A stretch of 64,000 bases of DNA from CAMYLY01 sp036397755 (GCA_036397755.1 DASWII010000035.1:1-64000); one strand, 5' to 3'; shown: positions 41,470 through 50,788, counted from the stretch's first letter. Numbers and translations: made by a program. The notes: generated by a model from the sequence alone, not told the origin.

Positions 41470-44400
41470 CTACGGAATCGGTCGATCGACCATGATGCGG
41501 GGCTTGTCGTTCGCCAACTCGTTGATGCGGCGGATGGTGGCGTTCAGGACGCGGTTGAAGTCGGCGAGGATTCCGGCCGTTTCTTCCCGCAGCTCCCCGA
41601 GCCGGAGCATCTCCGCTTCCGTGGGACGCGACGCGGTGCTCGAGATCGACCCCAGCAGCGATTGCAGCTCTTCGCGCAGCCTGGGGGTCTGACGATACCC
41701 CATTCGCGGTGGCGGTCGGAGCGTGTGATCCTTGATCTCCGCGATTTCATCGGCCGCCGTCTGCGCCAGATCGTTCAGCTCGCCACCCCGCTCGCCGGCC
41801 GACCGTAGCGTCTCCCGCAGGGCCTGCAGCTGAGATTCGACGCTGTTGGCCTGGCCGAGCATGCCGTTGACTTGCGAGATGAGATCGCGCACCGCGATGG
41901 CCGCGTCGCGCTGCGCCACATAGTACGCGGGCGGTAGATCCACCCGTGGATCGGCCTCTACCTTCACCTGTCCCGTCATCGTGTGCCCTGCCGCCTCGAG
42001 CGACACGGTGTATGTGCCTGGTATCACGTTGGGCCCCGCCGCGCCGCCGAATCCTAGGAACCCGCCCTGATTCTCCTCGGGGACCCGTTTCGGCCCCTCG
42101 TGACGCAGATTCCACACGAGCCGGTTCACGCCGGCCTTGGCGTCCCGGGCGGTCAGCACGACAACCTCCTCCCCGGCGGCGTCGGTGATGCGCGCGCGCG
42201 GCGGCCGCTCCGGATCAGCGGCCAGGTAGTAGTTGATATAGGCCCCGTCCGGGGGATTGGGTGCTCGGTACACCCGCTGGCCCAGGCTCGCGTCGCGACT
42301 CCCTCCCTCCCACAGCACCGCCGAACGAATGGGGAACAGGTGCGTCGGTTCGCTCATCACGGTCGCCAACTCCTGGAGTGGACCGATATCGTCCATGATG
42401 TAGGCGCCGCGACCGTGCGTGCCGATGATCAAGTCGTTCTCCACTGGATGGATCTGGATGTCGCGCACCGAGGCCGGCGGGAGCCCGTTCCGAATGCTCA
42501 CCCACTGCCGACCACCATCCCACGAGGCGAACAGCCCGCGTTCCATTCCCACGTACAGCAGGGAACGATTCCGAGTGTCCTCGCGCACGACCTTCACGTA
42601 GTCATCCTGCGGCAGTCCAGCGCTCAGCGCTTCGGACCGGCGGCCGAACTCGGTCACCCGAAACGCGTAGGGTCGGAAATCGTCCATCCGATGCTGGTCC
42701 ACCGCGATGTACGCCGTGCCAGGGTCGAAGTGGGACGCATCGATCTTGGCGACCCAGGCGAACGCCGGCAGTCCGCGAATGTTGCCGGTGAGGTCCGTCC
42801 AGTTCACCCCCCCGTCACGGGTGATCCAGATCTTGCCGTCGTCCGTGCCGGCCCAGATCACGCCAGCCTGCACCGGCGACTCCGCGATGGTGAGGATCGT
42901 AGTGTGGAACTCCGCCGCCGTGTTGTCCTGATAGACCTCCCCGCCGCTCGACAGCTGCTTCGTGGTGTCGTTCGTGGTGAGATCCGGACTGATCACCCGC
43001 CACGAGTGACCGTAGTCATCGCTCTTGAACAGCATGTTGCCGCCGATGTACACGACGCCGGGGTCGTGCGGCGACACGTGCATGGGCGAATCCCAGTTGA
43101 AGCGGTACTTGTGCCCCAGCATCGCATCGCCGACCGACCCGATGCGGTTGGGATACGGGTGGATGCGCCTCGTGGCCCCGCTCCGCATGTCGGTGATCAT
43201 GAACACGCCGCCCTGCAGATCGGAGTACACCAAGTGAGGCTTGTCAGGCACCGGAATGGCGTAGAACCCGTCACCTCCGCTGACGCTGAACCAATCGTCG
43301 GCGATGATGCCCGCGCTGTGCGTGGTGCGGCTCGGTCCGCACCAACTCCCGTTGTCTTGCAGACCGCCGCAGACGTTGTAGGGCTTCTGCAGGTCGTAGG
43401 CGATCTGGTAGAACTGCGAGAGAACGACGTTGTTGATGATGTCGAACGACTCGCCGGCGTCGCGGGACACTTGAAAGCCGCCATCGCTGCCACTGAGCAG
43501 CCGACGCGAGTCCATCGGGTCGATCCAAAGCGACTGATGGTCGCCGTGCACGCCCCGACCGATGCGGTCAAACGTCCGTCCACCGTCCGTGGACTTGAAC
43601 AGTCCTCCCGACAGCGAGTACACCACCTCCGGGTTCGTCGGGTCGACGCGAATATCGCTGTAGTAGAACGGGCGGAAGTTGATGCTCCGCTCGTCGCTCA
43701 CCATCCGCCAGGTGGATCCCGCATCGTTCGACCGGAACAGGGTGCCCTGTGTGGGCGTCTCGGTCACCATGTACACGACGTCGGGGTGACTCATCGAGAC
43801 CGCGACGCCGATCCGCGCCATCGGCTCGTTCGGCATCCCCGCACCGCGCAGCTTGACCCATGTCACCCCACCGTCGGTCGTCTTGTAGAGGGCCGTTTCC
43901 CTCCCACCGTCATCGAACCGCCACGGGCGCCGTCGGAAGGTCCACATCCCGGCGTACAGCACGCGCGGGTTGGACAGGTTCATCGAGAGGTCCGAGCAAC
44001 CGGTGTCCTGGTCGATGAAGAGCACCTTCTCCCACGACGCGCCTGCATCGGTCGTGCGAAACACGCCTCGCTCCGCGTTGGGTCCCCAGGCGTGGCCGAG
44101 TACGCACACATGGGCCACATCGGGGTCGCCGGGATGCACGGCAATCCGCTTGACCCGCTCGGTATCGTCCAGTCCAAGATGGGTCCACGACTCGCCGCCG
44201 TCCGTCGACCGGTAGACGCCATTGCCGTACGACGTGCTGTTGCGCGGGTCTCCCTCTCCGGACCCCAACCACAGGACGTTGTGATCCGACGGCGCCAACG
44301 CCAAGGCGCCGACCGAATACACCGGCTGGTCGGTGAACTGGTCGGTGAACGTCGTCCCGCCGTTGGTGGTGCGGAACACGCCGCCGTCCGCGCCGCCGAC

Positions 44401-44601
44401 CCAGAAGGTCAACGGATCTCCCGGCACGCCTTCGATGGCCGACACGCGACCACCCATGTTGACGGGGCCGATCGCACGCCACTCCATCGACGCGATCGCC
44501 CCTGCGATGGCATTGGGAACGGGCCCCTGGCCAAGTGACACGCTCGGTAGGGCGATCGCGATCCCCGCGACCACGACGATCCCTCGTTGCACGACGGACA
44601 T
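41470..44601 (-). CDS. Secreted sortilin/BNR-type beta-propeller protein
   Basis: A 1043-residue protein with signal peptide (GIAIALPSVSLGQ). About ten repeats of the form S/T-x-DGG-x-S/T-W, such as RSTDGGESWTHLG, KTTDGGVTWVKL, VSRDAGESF and ITRDGGVNWTD, build one or two multi-blade propellers, as in VPS10/sortilin and BNR sialidases. The C-terminal ~250 residues are a beta-sandwich plus helical tail (PPPRMGYRQTPRL). Databases often label these 'glycosyl hydrolase', but no catalytic acid pair can be shown here, so enzymatic activity is doubtful. The start has AGGAG upstream. Confidence 0.9.
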   Translation of the reverse strand: MSVVQRGIVVVAGIAIALPSVSLGQGPVPNAIAGAIASMEWRAIGPVNMGGRVSAIEGVPGDPLTFWVGGADGGVFRTTNGGTTFTDQFTDQPVYSVGALALAPSDHNVLWLGSGEGDPRNSTSYGNGVYRSTDGGESWTHLGLDDTERVKRIAVHPGDPDVAHVCVLGHAWGPNAERGVFRTTDAGASWEKVLFIDQDTGCSDLSMNLSNPRVLYAGMWTFRRRPWRFDDGGRETALYKTTDGGVTWVKLRGAGMPNEPMARIGVAVSMSHPDVVYMVTETPTQGTLFRSNDAGSTWRMVSDERSINFRPFYYSDIRVDPTNPEVVYSLSGGLFKSTDGGRTFDRIGRGVHGDHQSLWIDPMDSRRLLSGSDGGFQVSRDAGESFDIINNVVLSQFYQIAYDLQKPYNVCGGLQDNGSWCGPSRTTHSAGIIADDWFSVSGGDGFYAIPVPDKPHLVYSDLQGGVFMITDMRSGATRRIHPYPNRIGSVGDAMLGHKYRFNWDSPMHVSPHDPGVVYIGGNMLFKSDDYGHSWRVISPDLTTNDTTKQLSSGGEVYQDNTAAEFHTTILTIAESPVQAGVIWAGTDDGKIWITRDGGVNWTDLTGNIRGLPAFAWVAKIDASHFDPGTAYIAVDQHRMDDFRPYAFRVTEFGRRSEALSAGLPQDDYVKVVREDTRNRSLLYVGMERGLFASWDGGRQWVSIRNGLPPASVRDIQIHPVENDLIIGTHGRGAYIMDDIGPLQELATVMSEPTHLFPIRSAVLWEGGSRDASLGQRVYRAPNPPDGAYINYYLAADPERPPRARITDAAGEEVVVLTARDAKAGVNRLVWNLRHEGPKRVPEENQGGFLGFGGAAGPNVIPGTYTVSLEAAGHTMTGQVKVEADPRVDLPPAYYVAQRDAAIAVRDLISQVNGMLGQANSVESQLQALRETLRSAGERGGELNDLAQTAADEIAEIKDHTLRPPPRMGYRQTPRLREELQSLLGSISSTASRPTEAEMLRLGELREETAGILADFNRVLNATIRRINELANDKPRIMVDRPIP

Positions 44602-44749
44602 TGGCGCACTCCTGCTCGTGATGGATGACACGCTGGCGGAGAATATTCCCGGCCGGTCGAGCCTTGGTAAGGGATCGGCGTCCGAGGGTCGCGCCGCGGA
44701 CGGCGCGGCTGCGTGACTCAGCGGCAGCGGGCGAGGTATTCTTGAGTGC

Positions 44750-45391
44750 ATGCGACGCTCCGCCTACACCTTCGTCACCGCAGCGGCCACGGCAGCCACC
44801 CTGCTGCTGTCCGCGGCATGCGACACGCCGATCGACCTCGACGGACTCACGCCACTGCCCGACGAGGCCGAACTCGACCTGGCGGTCATTGCTCTCGCCG
44901 AGCCCGTCGACTATTGGGAGTTTCGGATCGGTTCGCCAACCGCGGTGTGGCAGGTGCTGGGTGGCGCCGGCACGAAGACCCGGGACCAACTCGACTCGGC
45001 GACACTGGCGACATTCGACAGTACGATCCCCCCGACCGGCTCGTCACATCGGTGCTTGCCGGGCGATTGCTTCTTCTACGTTGCCGCGATTCGCAACGAC
45101 TCCATCTGGAGCTACAGCACGCCGGACGAGTTGCTCACCTTTCTCGGCCCTCTTGGAACGATCGAGGAAGCCGCCTTGCTCGTGACATTTCACGATTTCG
45201 ACCTCGGAGGCGACCTCGATGAGTCAGGGTACCGCGCCGCCGCGGACGGGTGGGAGCTCCTCGTGCTCAAACTGGTCGCGTATTGTGATCCGATCCAAAC
45301 GGACCGGTTCCTGCTGCACGTCTCATCCTCGGGCGTGGTTACGGAGCGCTCACGCGAAGTCTGGCGTCAGAGTTTCGGCGTGTGCATCTAG
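44750..45391 (+). CDS. Lipoprotein of unknown function
   Basis: A 213-residue protein whose signal ends in LLLSAAC, a lipobox. The rest (VDYWEFRIGSPTAVWQVLGG, RCLPGDCFFYVAAI, YSTPDELLTFLGPLG) shows a beta-rich domain with a C-x4-C pair (CLPGDC) that could form a disulfide. I recognise no family. It is divergent from the propeller gene, with 148 nt of shared intergenic space that probably holds both promoters. Confidence 0.7.
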   Translation: MRRSAYTFVTAAATAATLLLSAACDTPIDLDGLTPLPDEAELDLAVIALAEPVDYWEFRIGSPTAVWQVLGGAGTKTRDQLDSATLATFDSTIPPTGSSHRCLPGDCFFYVAAIRNDSIWSYSTPDELLTFLGPLGTIEEAALLVTFHDFDLGGDLDESGYRAAADGWELLVLKLVAYCDPIQTDRFLLHVSSSGVVTERSREVWRQSFGVCI

Positions 45392-45551
45392 TTGCGGCGT
45401 TTCAGGAGTTCGGAGTCCGCATCACCACTGACGTTCTCTAGCGGGACTCGGCACGCACCCACAACTTCTCCCGACGGGCCTCCGTGACGTCGCCGGGCGA
45501 CCAGAACCCCTCCGTCACGGACTTGGCCCTTTGACGGGAAGGAGTTGTGAG

Positions 45552-46430
45552 ATGAACGATCGGCGCAACTTTCTCCGCACGGTCAGCGCGGTGACCGTGG
45601 CCGCCGCCGGCTGGCCGGCTCTTCCTGCCTGCACGCCATCCGGCGAGCTCGATCGGGCGCCGGAGGCGCCTGCGAACCCCACGGATCGATTGGAGCGGAT
45701 CGGGGTGCAGCTGTACACGGTGCGCGCCGCGATGCGGGACGATGTCGGGGCTACACTCGCGCGGGTCGCGGATATCGGGTATCAGGAGGTGGAATTCGCG
45801 GGGTACTTCGACCACAAGCCGGCGGACATCCGGCGCATGCTCGACGACAACGATCTCACCGCGCCCGCCGCCCATGTACCGTTGGAGCAACTCGAAGGCC
45901 AGACGACCGAACTCGTCGACCTCGCCAAGACCATCGGCCACGAGTATCTGATCCTGGCCTGGCTCGCCCAAACCGACTGGAACTCGGTCGCGGCGCTCCA
46001 ACGCACGGCCGACCGGTTCAATCGTATCGGTGAAGCGCTCAATGCCGCGGGGTTGAAGTTCGCTTATCACAATCATGACTTCGAGTTCGCCACCGTCGGG
46101 AGCCGCACGGTGTACAGCACGCTCCTGGCGGAATGCGACCCCGCGCTCGTCCAGTTCGAGATGGACCTCTTTTGGATCACCAAGGGCGGTGGAGATCCCA
46201 TGGCCGCCTTCGCGGCGCATCCCGGGCGATTCCCCTGCGTGCACGTGAAGGACATGGCGGCCGACGGGGCGATGGTGGATGTGGGCGCCGGGGAGATCGA
46301 CTTTGCGAAGCTCTTCGCCCAGCGCGAATCCGCAGGCGTCCATCACTTCTTCGTGGAGCACGACGCGCCGGAGGATCCATTCGCGAGCATCACGGCTAGC
46401 CATGCCGCGCTGCGGAGTCTCCGATTCTAG
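45552..46430 (+). CDS. Tat-exported sugar phosphate isomerase/epimerase-like protein
   Basis: A 292-residue TIM-barrel protein (xylose-isomerase-like/AP endonuclease 2 superfamily). A twin-arginine signal (NDRRNFLRTVSAVTVAAAG) directs it out of the cytoplasm; C34 (LPAC) could also be a lipobox cysteine. Metal-site signatures are FAYHNHDFEF, VQFEMDLFW, FPCVHVKDM and FFVEHDAPEDP. Relatives isomerise sugars or inosose derivatives. The start at MNDRRN has GGAAGGAG upstream. The aldo/keto reductase gene follows 90 nt later. Confidence 0.88.
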   Translation: MNDRRNFLRTVSAVTVAAAGWPALPACTPSGELDRAPEAPANPTDRLERIGVQLYTVRAAMRDDVGATLARVADIGYQEVEFAGYFDHKPADIRRMLDDNDLTAPAAHVPLEQLEGQTTELVDLAKTIGHEYLILAWLAQTDWNSVAALQRTADRFNRIGEALNAAGLKFAYHNHDFEFATVGSRTVYSTLLAECDPALVQFEMDLFWITKGGGDPMAAFAAHPGRFPCVHVKDMAADGAMVDVGAGEIDFAKLFAQRESAGVHHFFVEHDAPEDPFASITASHAALRSLRF

Positions 46431-46520
46431 ACGGTCGGCGCATCTTCACGGGAGGCTCAAGATCTCTTCAGGGGCCCTCGCGTAGGCTCGCTGCAACACC
46501 GCTCTGCCCGCGAGGATCGT

Positions 46521-47486
46521 ATGACGCCCACACCCGTGTCCCGCCGCGAATTCGTGGCCATGGGAGCCGCCGGAGCCACGGCGGCCCTGCTGCATCAGCC
46601 GGGATCTCCAATGCCTGAGTCACCGATGCCGGAACGCGCGCTCGGCCGGACCGGGCATCGCGTGCGCCTGTTCAGTCTCGGCGGTCAAGCGACGCTCGAG
46701 CAGAATGGGACGCGTGACGTCTCCGTCGCGATCGTCAATCGCGCGATCGACCTCGGCGTGAATTACATCGACACGGCCGCCGCCTACGGGCGAGGCATCA
46801 GCCAGACCTACATCGGCGAAGTCATGGCGAGTCGCCGCGACGAAGTGTTCCTCGCCTCCAAAACGCACGACCGGACCCGCGACGGCTCGCGGGCCCTGCT
46901 CGAGGACAGCCTCACGAGGCTCCAGACGGACCATCTCGACTTGTGGCAGCTGCACAACGTCATGACGGTCGAGCAGCTCGACCAGATCTTCGGACCCGGC
47001 GGAGCGATCGAGGCAATGCTCCAGGCGCGGGACGAGGACATCGTCCGATTCCTCGGCATCACCGGTCACTGGGATCCGCACGTGCTGGTCGAAGGTCTCG
47101 CGCGGTTCGAGTTCGATACCATCCTGATGGCGTTGAACGCGGCAGATCGGCATGTCGACTCCTTCATCGAGACGTTACTCCCCGTGGCGGTGGACAAGGG
47201 CATTGGGATCATCGGGATGAAGATCCCCGCGCGCGGTCGCATCTTCCGCGCGGGCGGCGTCACCACCATGCGCGATGCGATGAACTACGTGCTCACGCTG
47301 CCGGTGAGCACCGTCATCGTCGGCTGCGACACGGTGGCACAGATCGAGGAGAACGTCGCGATTGCCCGCGACTTCAAACCGCTTTCACCGGAGAAGATGG
47401 CGGCCCTCGAAGCCGCCACCGGCCCTTACGCCGCCGACGCGGCATTTTTCCGCAAGAGCGGAGCGGGGTGGCGGCGCGACTCGTAG
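46521..47486 (+). CDS. Aldo/keto reductase, possibly Tat-exported
   Basis: A 321-residue (alpha/beta)8 reductase. The catalytic tetrad is readable: D and Y in NYIDTAAAYGRG, K in FLASKTHDR and H in LDLWQLHNV. The N-terminus (PVSRREFVAMGAAGATAALL) resembles a twin-arginine signal, and two MPESPMPE-type repeats follow, so the protein is probably exported. The NADPH-binding GCDTVAQIEENV region is near the C-terminus. It would reduce small carbonyl compounds or oxidise sugars; the preceding isomerase suggests sugar metabolism. Confidence 0.88.
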   Translation: MTPTPVSRREFVAMGAAGATAALLHQPGSPMPESPMPERALGRTGHRVRLFSLGGQATLEQNGTRDVSVAIVNRAIDLGVNYIDTAAAYGRGISQTYIGEVMASRRDEVFLASKTHDRTRDGSRALLEDSLTRLQTDHLDLWQLHNVMTVEQLDQIFGPGGAIEAMLQARDEDIVRFLGITGHWDPHVLVEGLARFEFDTILMALNAADRHVDSFIETLLPVAVDKGIGIIGMKIPARGRIFRAGGVTTMRDAMNYVLTLPVSTVIVGCDTVAQIEENVAIARDFKPLSPEKMAALEAATGPYAADAAFFRKSGAGWRRDS

Positions 47487-47558
47487 CCGGCGCCCGCGCC
47501 TATCGACCCCGCCACCGGCCGTCGTATACTTGAGGCACCCTCCTTGGGAGCCTCGGTG

Positions 47559-48137
47559 ATGCGACTGCTTACGTTGATCTGCACAGCCTCCATCGCCGCC
47601 ACGGCGGCGGCGGCACAGGACACCCCACCGGCCGTACCGTTGGCCATCGGCGCTGTGGCACCCGACTTTGCGTTGCCCGGCGCCACGCGCTATGGCGTGC
47701 TCGGGGAACCGGTTCGCCTGAGTGACTACGCAGGGAAGACGGTGGTCCTGGCGTTCTTCTTTAGAGCAAGGACGCGTGGCTGAACGATCCAAATGCATGC
47801 GTACCGTGATCAGTACGCACAGCTGTTCCACAACGGCCGCAACGTCGTACTCATCGCCATCAGCGCCGATTCGGTGGACGCCCTCGCGTCGTGGGCTCGC
47901 GACGACGAGTTCCCGTTCGTCATGGCCAGTGACCTCGGCGCGCTCGTCGGCCAGCAGTACGGTGCGCTCGCGAGTCGGCCCGGTCTTACCAACCGGAACC
48001 TCTTTGTGGTGGGACCGGACGGAAAGATCGCGTGGCGCGCCATTCCCTTTCGCGAGATCGATCCGACGGCCTACGAGGAACTCGGCGAGGCGCTGGATCG
48101 CATCGCGGCGCCCGTGGAGGACGGCGGCGGGCAGTAG
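47559..48137 (+). CDS. Exported peroxiredoxin, candidate selenoprotein (Sec at codon 75, TGA)
   Basis: A 192-codon redoxin reading frame. Residues 1-20 are a signal peptide (ATAAAAQ). The thioredoxin-fold core has GAVAPDFALPGATRYG and VRLSDYAGKTVVLAFFF, then ARTRG-TGA-TIQMHAYRDQY. Peroxiredoxins read T-x-x-C here, with the peroxidatic cysteine exactly at the TGA (47781-47783). The downstream part remains in frame (VVLIAISADSVDALASW, FPFVMASDLGALVGQQYG, NLFVVGPDGKIAWRAIPF). A hairpin fitting a bacterial SECIS starts 14 nt after the TGA. The mature protein has no cysteine, so Sec would be the sole redox residue. If UGA were a stop, only a 74-residue fragment would form. A nonsense mutation or sequencing error is the alternative. 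Confidence 0.75.
47784..47828 (+). promoter_or_regulatory. Candidate bacterial SECIS element
   Basis: Immediately after the TGA: TGCGTAC (47798-47804) pairs perfectly with GTACGCA (47813-47819), leaving an 8-nt loop CGTGATCA (47805-47812) with G as its second base. The loop begins 21 nt after the TGA. As I recall the published consensus, bacterial SECIS hairpins have their apical loop 16-37 nt from the UGA and a G in its first two positions, and both are met. GAAC (47782-47785) could also pair with GTTC (47825-47828) to close a longer lower stem. This is within coding sequence, as usual in bacteria. Confidence 0.65.
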
Positions 48138-48237
48138 GCGACCGGGCGGGCGCAAGGGGGCGCCGTTGCACCCTCGGTGGCAAGGCGCCGCGGCCTATTG
48201 ACACGACGTAGGCGGGCTCGAGGAGCGGCGGTTTTCC

Positions 48238-49338
48238 ATGGCAGAGCAGGATTTCGACGGTCTGCGTGAGCGCATTCGCCAACTCGATCTGGAACTGCTG
48301 GCGCGGGTGGCGGAGCGTGTGCAGCTGGCGAGGCAGGTGGGCGAGCTCAAGCGCCGACAGAACCTCTCGACAGTGGACTTCGCTCAGGAAAGGGTGGTGT
48401 TGGAGCGCGCCCGCGCCATCGCGCAGGAACGCGGCCTCGATCCGCAGGTGGCCGAAGATCTTTTCGCCGGGCTCATCCGTGCCTCGGTGACGGCTCAGGA
48501 CGACGACAGGATACGCCTCGCGGCCGTGGGCGCGGGCAAGAACGCGGTCATCGTCGGTGGCGCCGGTCGGATGGGCCGATGGCTGGGCCGGTTCCTATCG
48601 GCCCAAGGGTACACCACGGGTGCTCTCGACCCGGGCTCGGCGCCCGAGGAAAGCGATTGGGCTCGCCGTTCGTTGCCGTCGGCGGACCTCATCGTGTGCT
48701 CCACGCCGCCGGCCGCCACCGCCGAGCTGTATGCGGAGTGGTCCGCGACACCGCCGGTGGGAGTGGTGGTCGATATCGCCAGCATCAAGACGCCCCTCAT
48801 CGAGCCGATCCGCGCACTTCAGCGCGCCGGCGGCCGCGTCGCCTCGATCCACCCGATGTTCGGGCCGTCCGCTGTCTTGTTGCGCGATGCCGACGTGGTG
48901 ATCTGCGACACCGGCGACTCTGAAGCCACCTCGACGGTGGAGAAGCTTTTCGAGCCGACCACCGTCAATGTCGTGCACATGCCGCTTTCCGACCACGACC
49001 GGATCATGGCCGACCTCCTGAGCGTGGCACACGCCACCGCGATCGCCTTTGCGCTCGCCCTGCCAAGGACCGACCACCCCGTTCGCAGCACCACCTTCCG
49101 GGCTCTGGAGTTGCTCGCCGCCGCGGCCGTGCGCGAGAGCCCGGACGTCTACTACGAGATTCAGGCCATGAACCCACATTCGGCGGTGGCACTCGAGCGG
49201 CTGCGCGCCGCGCTGGATCGGATCGTCGCCGCAGTCACGGCGCGGGATTCGCGAGCGTTTCGCGCTCTGCTTGACGAGGGACGGAGTCGCACGCCGGAGG
49301 CGACGGGGGAGAGACGCGGTCTCAACGCCGGTGATTAA
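48238..49338 (+). CDS. tyrA: Bifunctional chorismate mutase / prephenate dehydrogenase
   Basis: A 366-residue enzyme of tyrosine synthesis. Residues 1-88 form an AroQ-type chorismate mutase (LRERIRQLDLELLARVAERVQLARQVGELKR). From ~100 there is an NAD(P)-dependent prephenate dehydrogenase with GGAGRMGRWLGRFLS, VVDIASIKTPL, SIHPMFGPS and the later SDHDRIMADLLSVAHA segment, in which histidines are catalytic. Both halves match the E. coli-type TyrA. The gene starts 100 nt after the peroxiredoxin and points towards the convergent tlpA-like gene. Confidence 0.93.
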   Translation: MAEQDFDGLRERIRQLDLELLARVAERVQLARQVGELKRRQNLSTVDFAQERVVLERARAIAQERGLDPQVAEDLFAGLIRASVTAQDDDRIRLAAVGAGKNAVIVGGAGRMGRWLGRFLSAQGYTTGALDPGSAPEESDWARRSLPSADLIVCSTPPAATAELYAEWSATPPVGVVVDIASIKTPLIEPIRALQRAGGRVASIHPMFGPSAVLLRDADVVICDTGDSEATSTVEKLFEPTTVNVVHMPLSDHDRIMADLLSVAHATAIAFALALPRTDHPVRSTTFRALELLAAAAVRESPDVYYEIQAMNPHSAVALERLRAALDRIVAAVTARDSRAFRALLDEGRSRTPEATGERRGLNAGD

Positions 49339-49421
49339 CGCGCAAATGACTTGAAGCACTTAGGGAAACCGACTCGCCCAGATCGACCTCCTCGGCTGCT
49401 TTACGAGGTGCATCCCGACCC

Positions 49422-49928
49422 CTACCGCCTGTTGACCACCACCGCCTCGAGTGCCCCCGCAAAGTCCTGATCGCTCCCCGCGCCGGTATATACGACAGTG
49501 CCGCTGGAATCGAGAATCACGACGTACGACGTCGTCGGAGCCATGAAGGCGCGGGTCGCCCGGCCCCGCGTATCCCACAAGACCATGAACGGCAGTGCCT
49601 CACTTTCCAGATGGCGCCGGATCGTCCGTTGCGACTGGTTCACGGCCACGGCGACCGCGATGAACGTCACGCGGTCTCCATACTCCGCGTGCATCGCCTT
49701 CATGTACGGAAACAGACGGGTGCAATCGGGACACCAGGTTGCCCAAAACTGCAGCAGCACGGGCGTCTTGCCGACGACTTGCCCGAGATCGAACGGCTCG
49801 CCGTCGAGGTCCTCGATCACGACTCCCGCGGCCACCGTGCCGCGCGCCAAACCAATTTGATCCTGGGCGGCGAGCGGTGTCCCGGCGACGATACTCGCGG
49901 CGGCAACGCCAAGGGTGAGATGTCTCAT
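49422..49928 (-). CDS. Exported TlpA-like thioredoxin
   Basis: A 168-residue protein with a signal peptide (ASIVAGTPLAAQ). The redox motif is WCPDC in LLQFWATWCPDCTRLFP, and the fold continues with YGDRVTFIAVAVAVNQ, PFMVLWDTRGRATRAF and TSYVVILDSSGTVVYTG. TlpA/ResA-like proteins receive electrons from CcdA in the membrane and reduce exported targets such as cytochrome c maturation proteins or peroxiredoxins. The start is 8 nt after the upstream CcdA-like gene, so the two are coupled. The selenoperoxiredoxin candidate lies 1.3 kb away. Confidence 0.88.
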   Translation of the reverse strand: MRHLTLGVAAASIVAGTPLAAQDQIGLARGTVAAGVVIEDLDGEPFDLGQVVGKTPVLLQFWATWCPDCTRLFPYMKAMHAEYGDRVTFIAVAVAVNQSQRTIRRHLESEALPFMVLWDTRGRATRAFMAPTTSYVVILDSSGTVVYTGAGSDQDFAGALEAVVVNRR

Positions 49929-49936
49929 ACGCACGA

Positions 49937-50659
49937 TTATCCCCAATAGGACAGTCCGGCCAGCCAGAGGTAATACCCCGCCATACCAAGCATGATCGCA
50001 CCGGCGCCGCGTGTCACCCATACCATCCAGCGACCCGACCGCGGCAGCAACACCAGCGTGCCGGAGAAGACTCCCACGACCGCCAGCACCGCCGTCATGC
50101 CGAGGGAGAACACGAAGAGGTAGGCGAAACCGAGGACGCCGCTGCCCGTCGTGGTCACCCACGTCAGCACGGCCGCAAACGCCGGCGCACCGCAGGGAGC
50201 AGCCACGATCCCCGAGGTGGCGCCCAAGGTGAATACCGCCGGGTAACTCCCGCCCGGCAGTGATCCGGCCCAGCTGACGACGCGAGCGGGTAGGGCCACC
50301 GCGAACACCCCGAACATACTGAGCGCAAACAGAATAAGCAGCGCGGCAATGGCCACCCGAGCAAGCGGGTGCGACGCCACCGAGCCGAAGAGCGACCCCG
50401 AGAGCCCGGCCACCAAGCCCACGCTCGCGTACAGCAACGCGAGCCCCGCGACGTACGTGGCGGTGAGCCCGAGGCGGCGGCGGAATGACGCCCCTGCTCC
50501 CTCGGCGCCGGCGATGACGCTCGCCGTGATGGGAATCATGGGATAGATGCAAGGCGTCAAGCTCGTGAGCAGCCCAGCGCCGAACAGCGTCACCAGGGCG
50601 ATTGGTGGGCTGTCGGTCAAGGCTTCGGTCAGTCCCTGCAAAACGAGGAGCGTCACCAT
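49937..50659 (-). CDS. CcdA/DsbD-type membrane thiol reductant transporter
   Basis: A 240-residue protein with six or so helices and the two conserved cysteine sites of the family: LLTSLTPCIYPMIPITASVI in the first helix and GIVAAPCGAPAFAAVLTW in the fourth. It moves electrons from cytoplasmic thioredoxin across the membrane to periplasmic thioredoxin-like proteins. The neighbouring gene encodes a TlpA-like protein as its natural acceptor. The start has ACGCTC before it and overlaps no other gene; GMC gene is divergent with 129 nt between. Confidence 0.9.
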   Translation of the reverse strand: MVTLLVLQGLTEALTDSPPIALVTLFGAGLLTSLTPCIYPMIPITASVIAGAEGAGASFRRRLGLTATYVAGLALLYASVGLVAGLSGSLFGSVASHPLARVAIAALLILFALSMFGVFAVALPARVVSWAGSLPGGSYPAVFTLGATSGIVAAPCGAPAFAAVLTWVTTTGSGVLGFAYLFVFSLGMTAVLAVVGVFSGTLVLLPRSGRWMVWVTRGAGAIMLGMAGYYLWLAGLSYWG

Positions 50660-50788
50660 GGCTCAAGAAGGATAGTCCACCGCCCAGGACCCGCCAGCGC
50701 TCGGTCGTCCGGCGACCCGGCCCCTTTTCTACTGTTCAGCACACGGCCTCGCGCGTACCTTCTCCGGCGGACGACAAGGAGAGCCGAT

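Noticed and set aside
42100..44538. An 812-codon open frame antisense to the propeller gene
   Set aside because: It is the mirror of a strongly biased coding frame (repeat-rich, high GC3) and shows no domain; the minus-strand frame has clear family motifs.
47793..48137. Independent gene starting at ATG 47793
   Set aside because: Same frame as the upstream part, begins inside a peroxiredoxin helix, and has no ribosome site; it is the C-terminal part of the Sec-peroxiredoxin.
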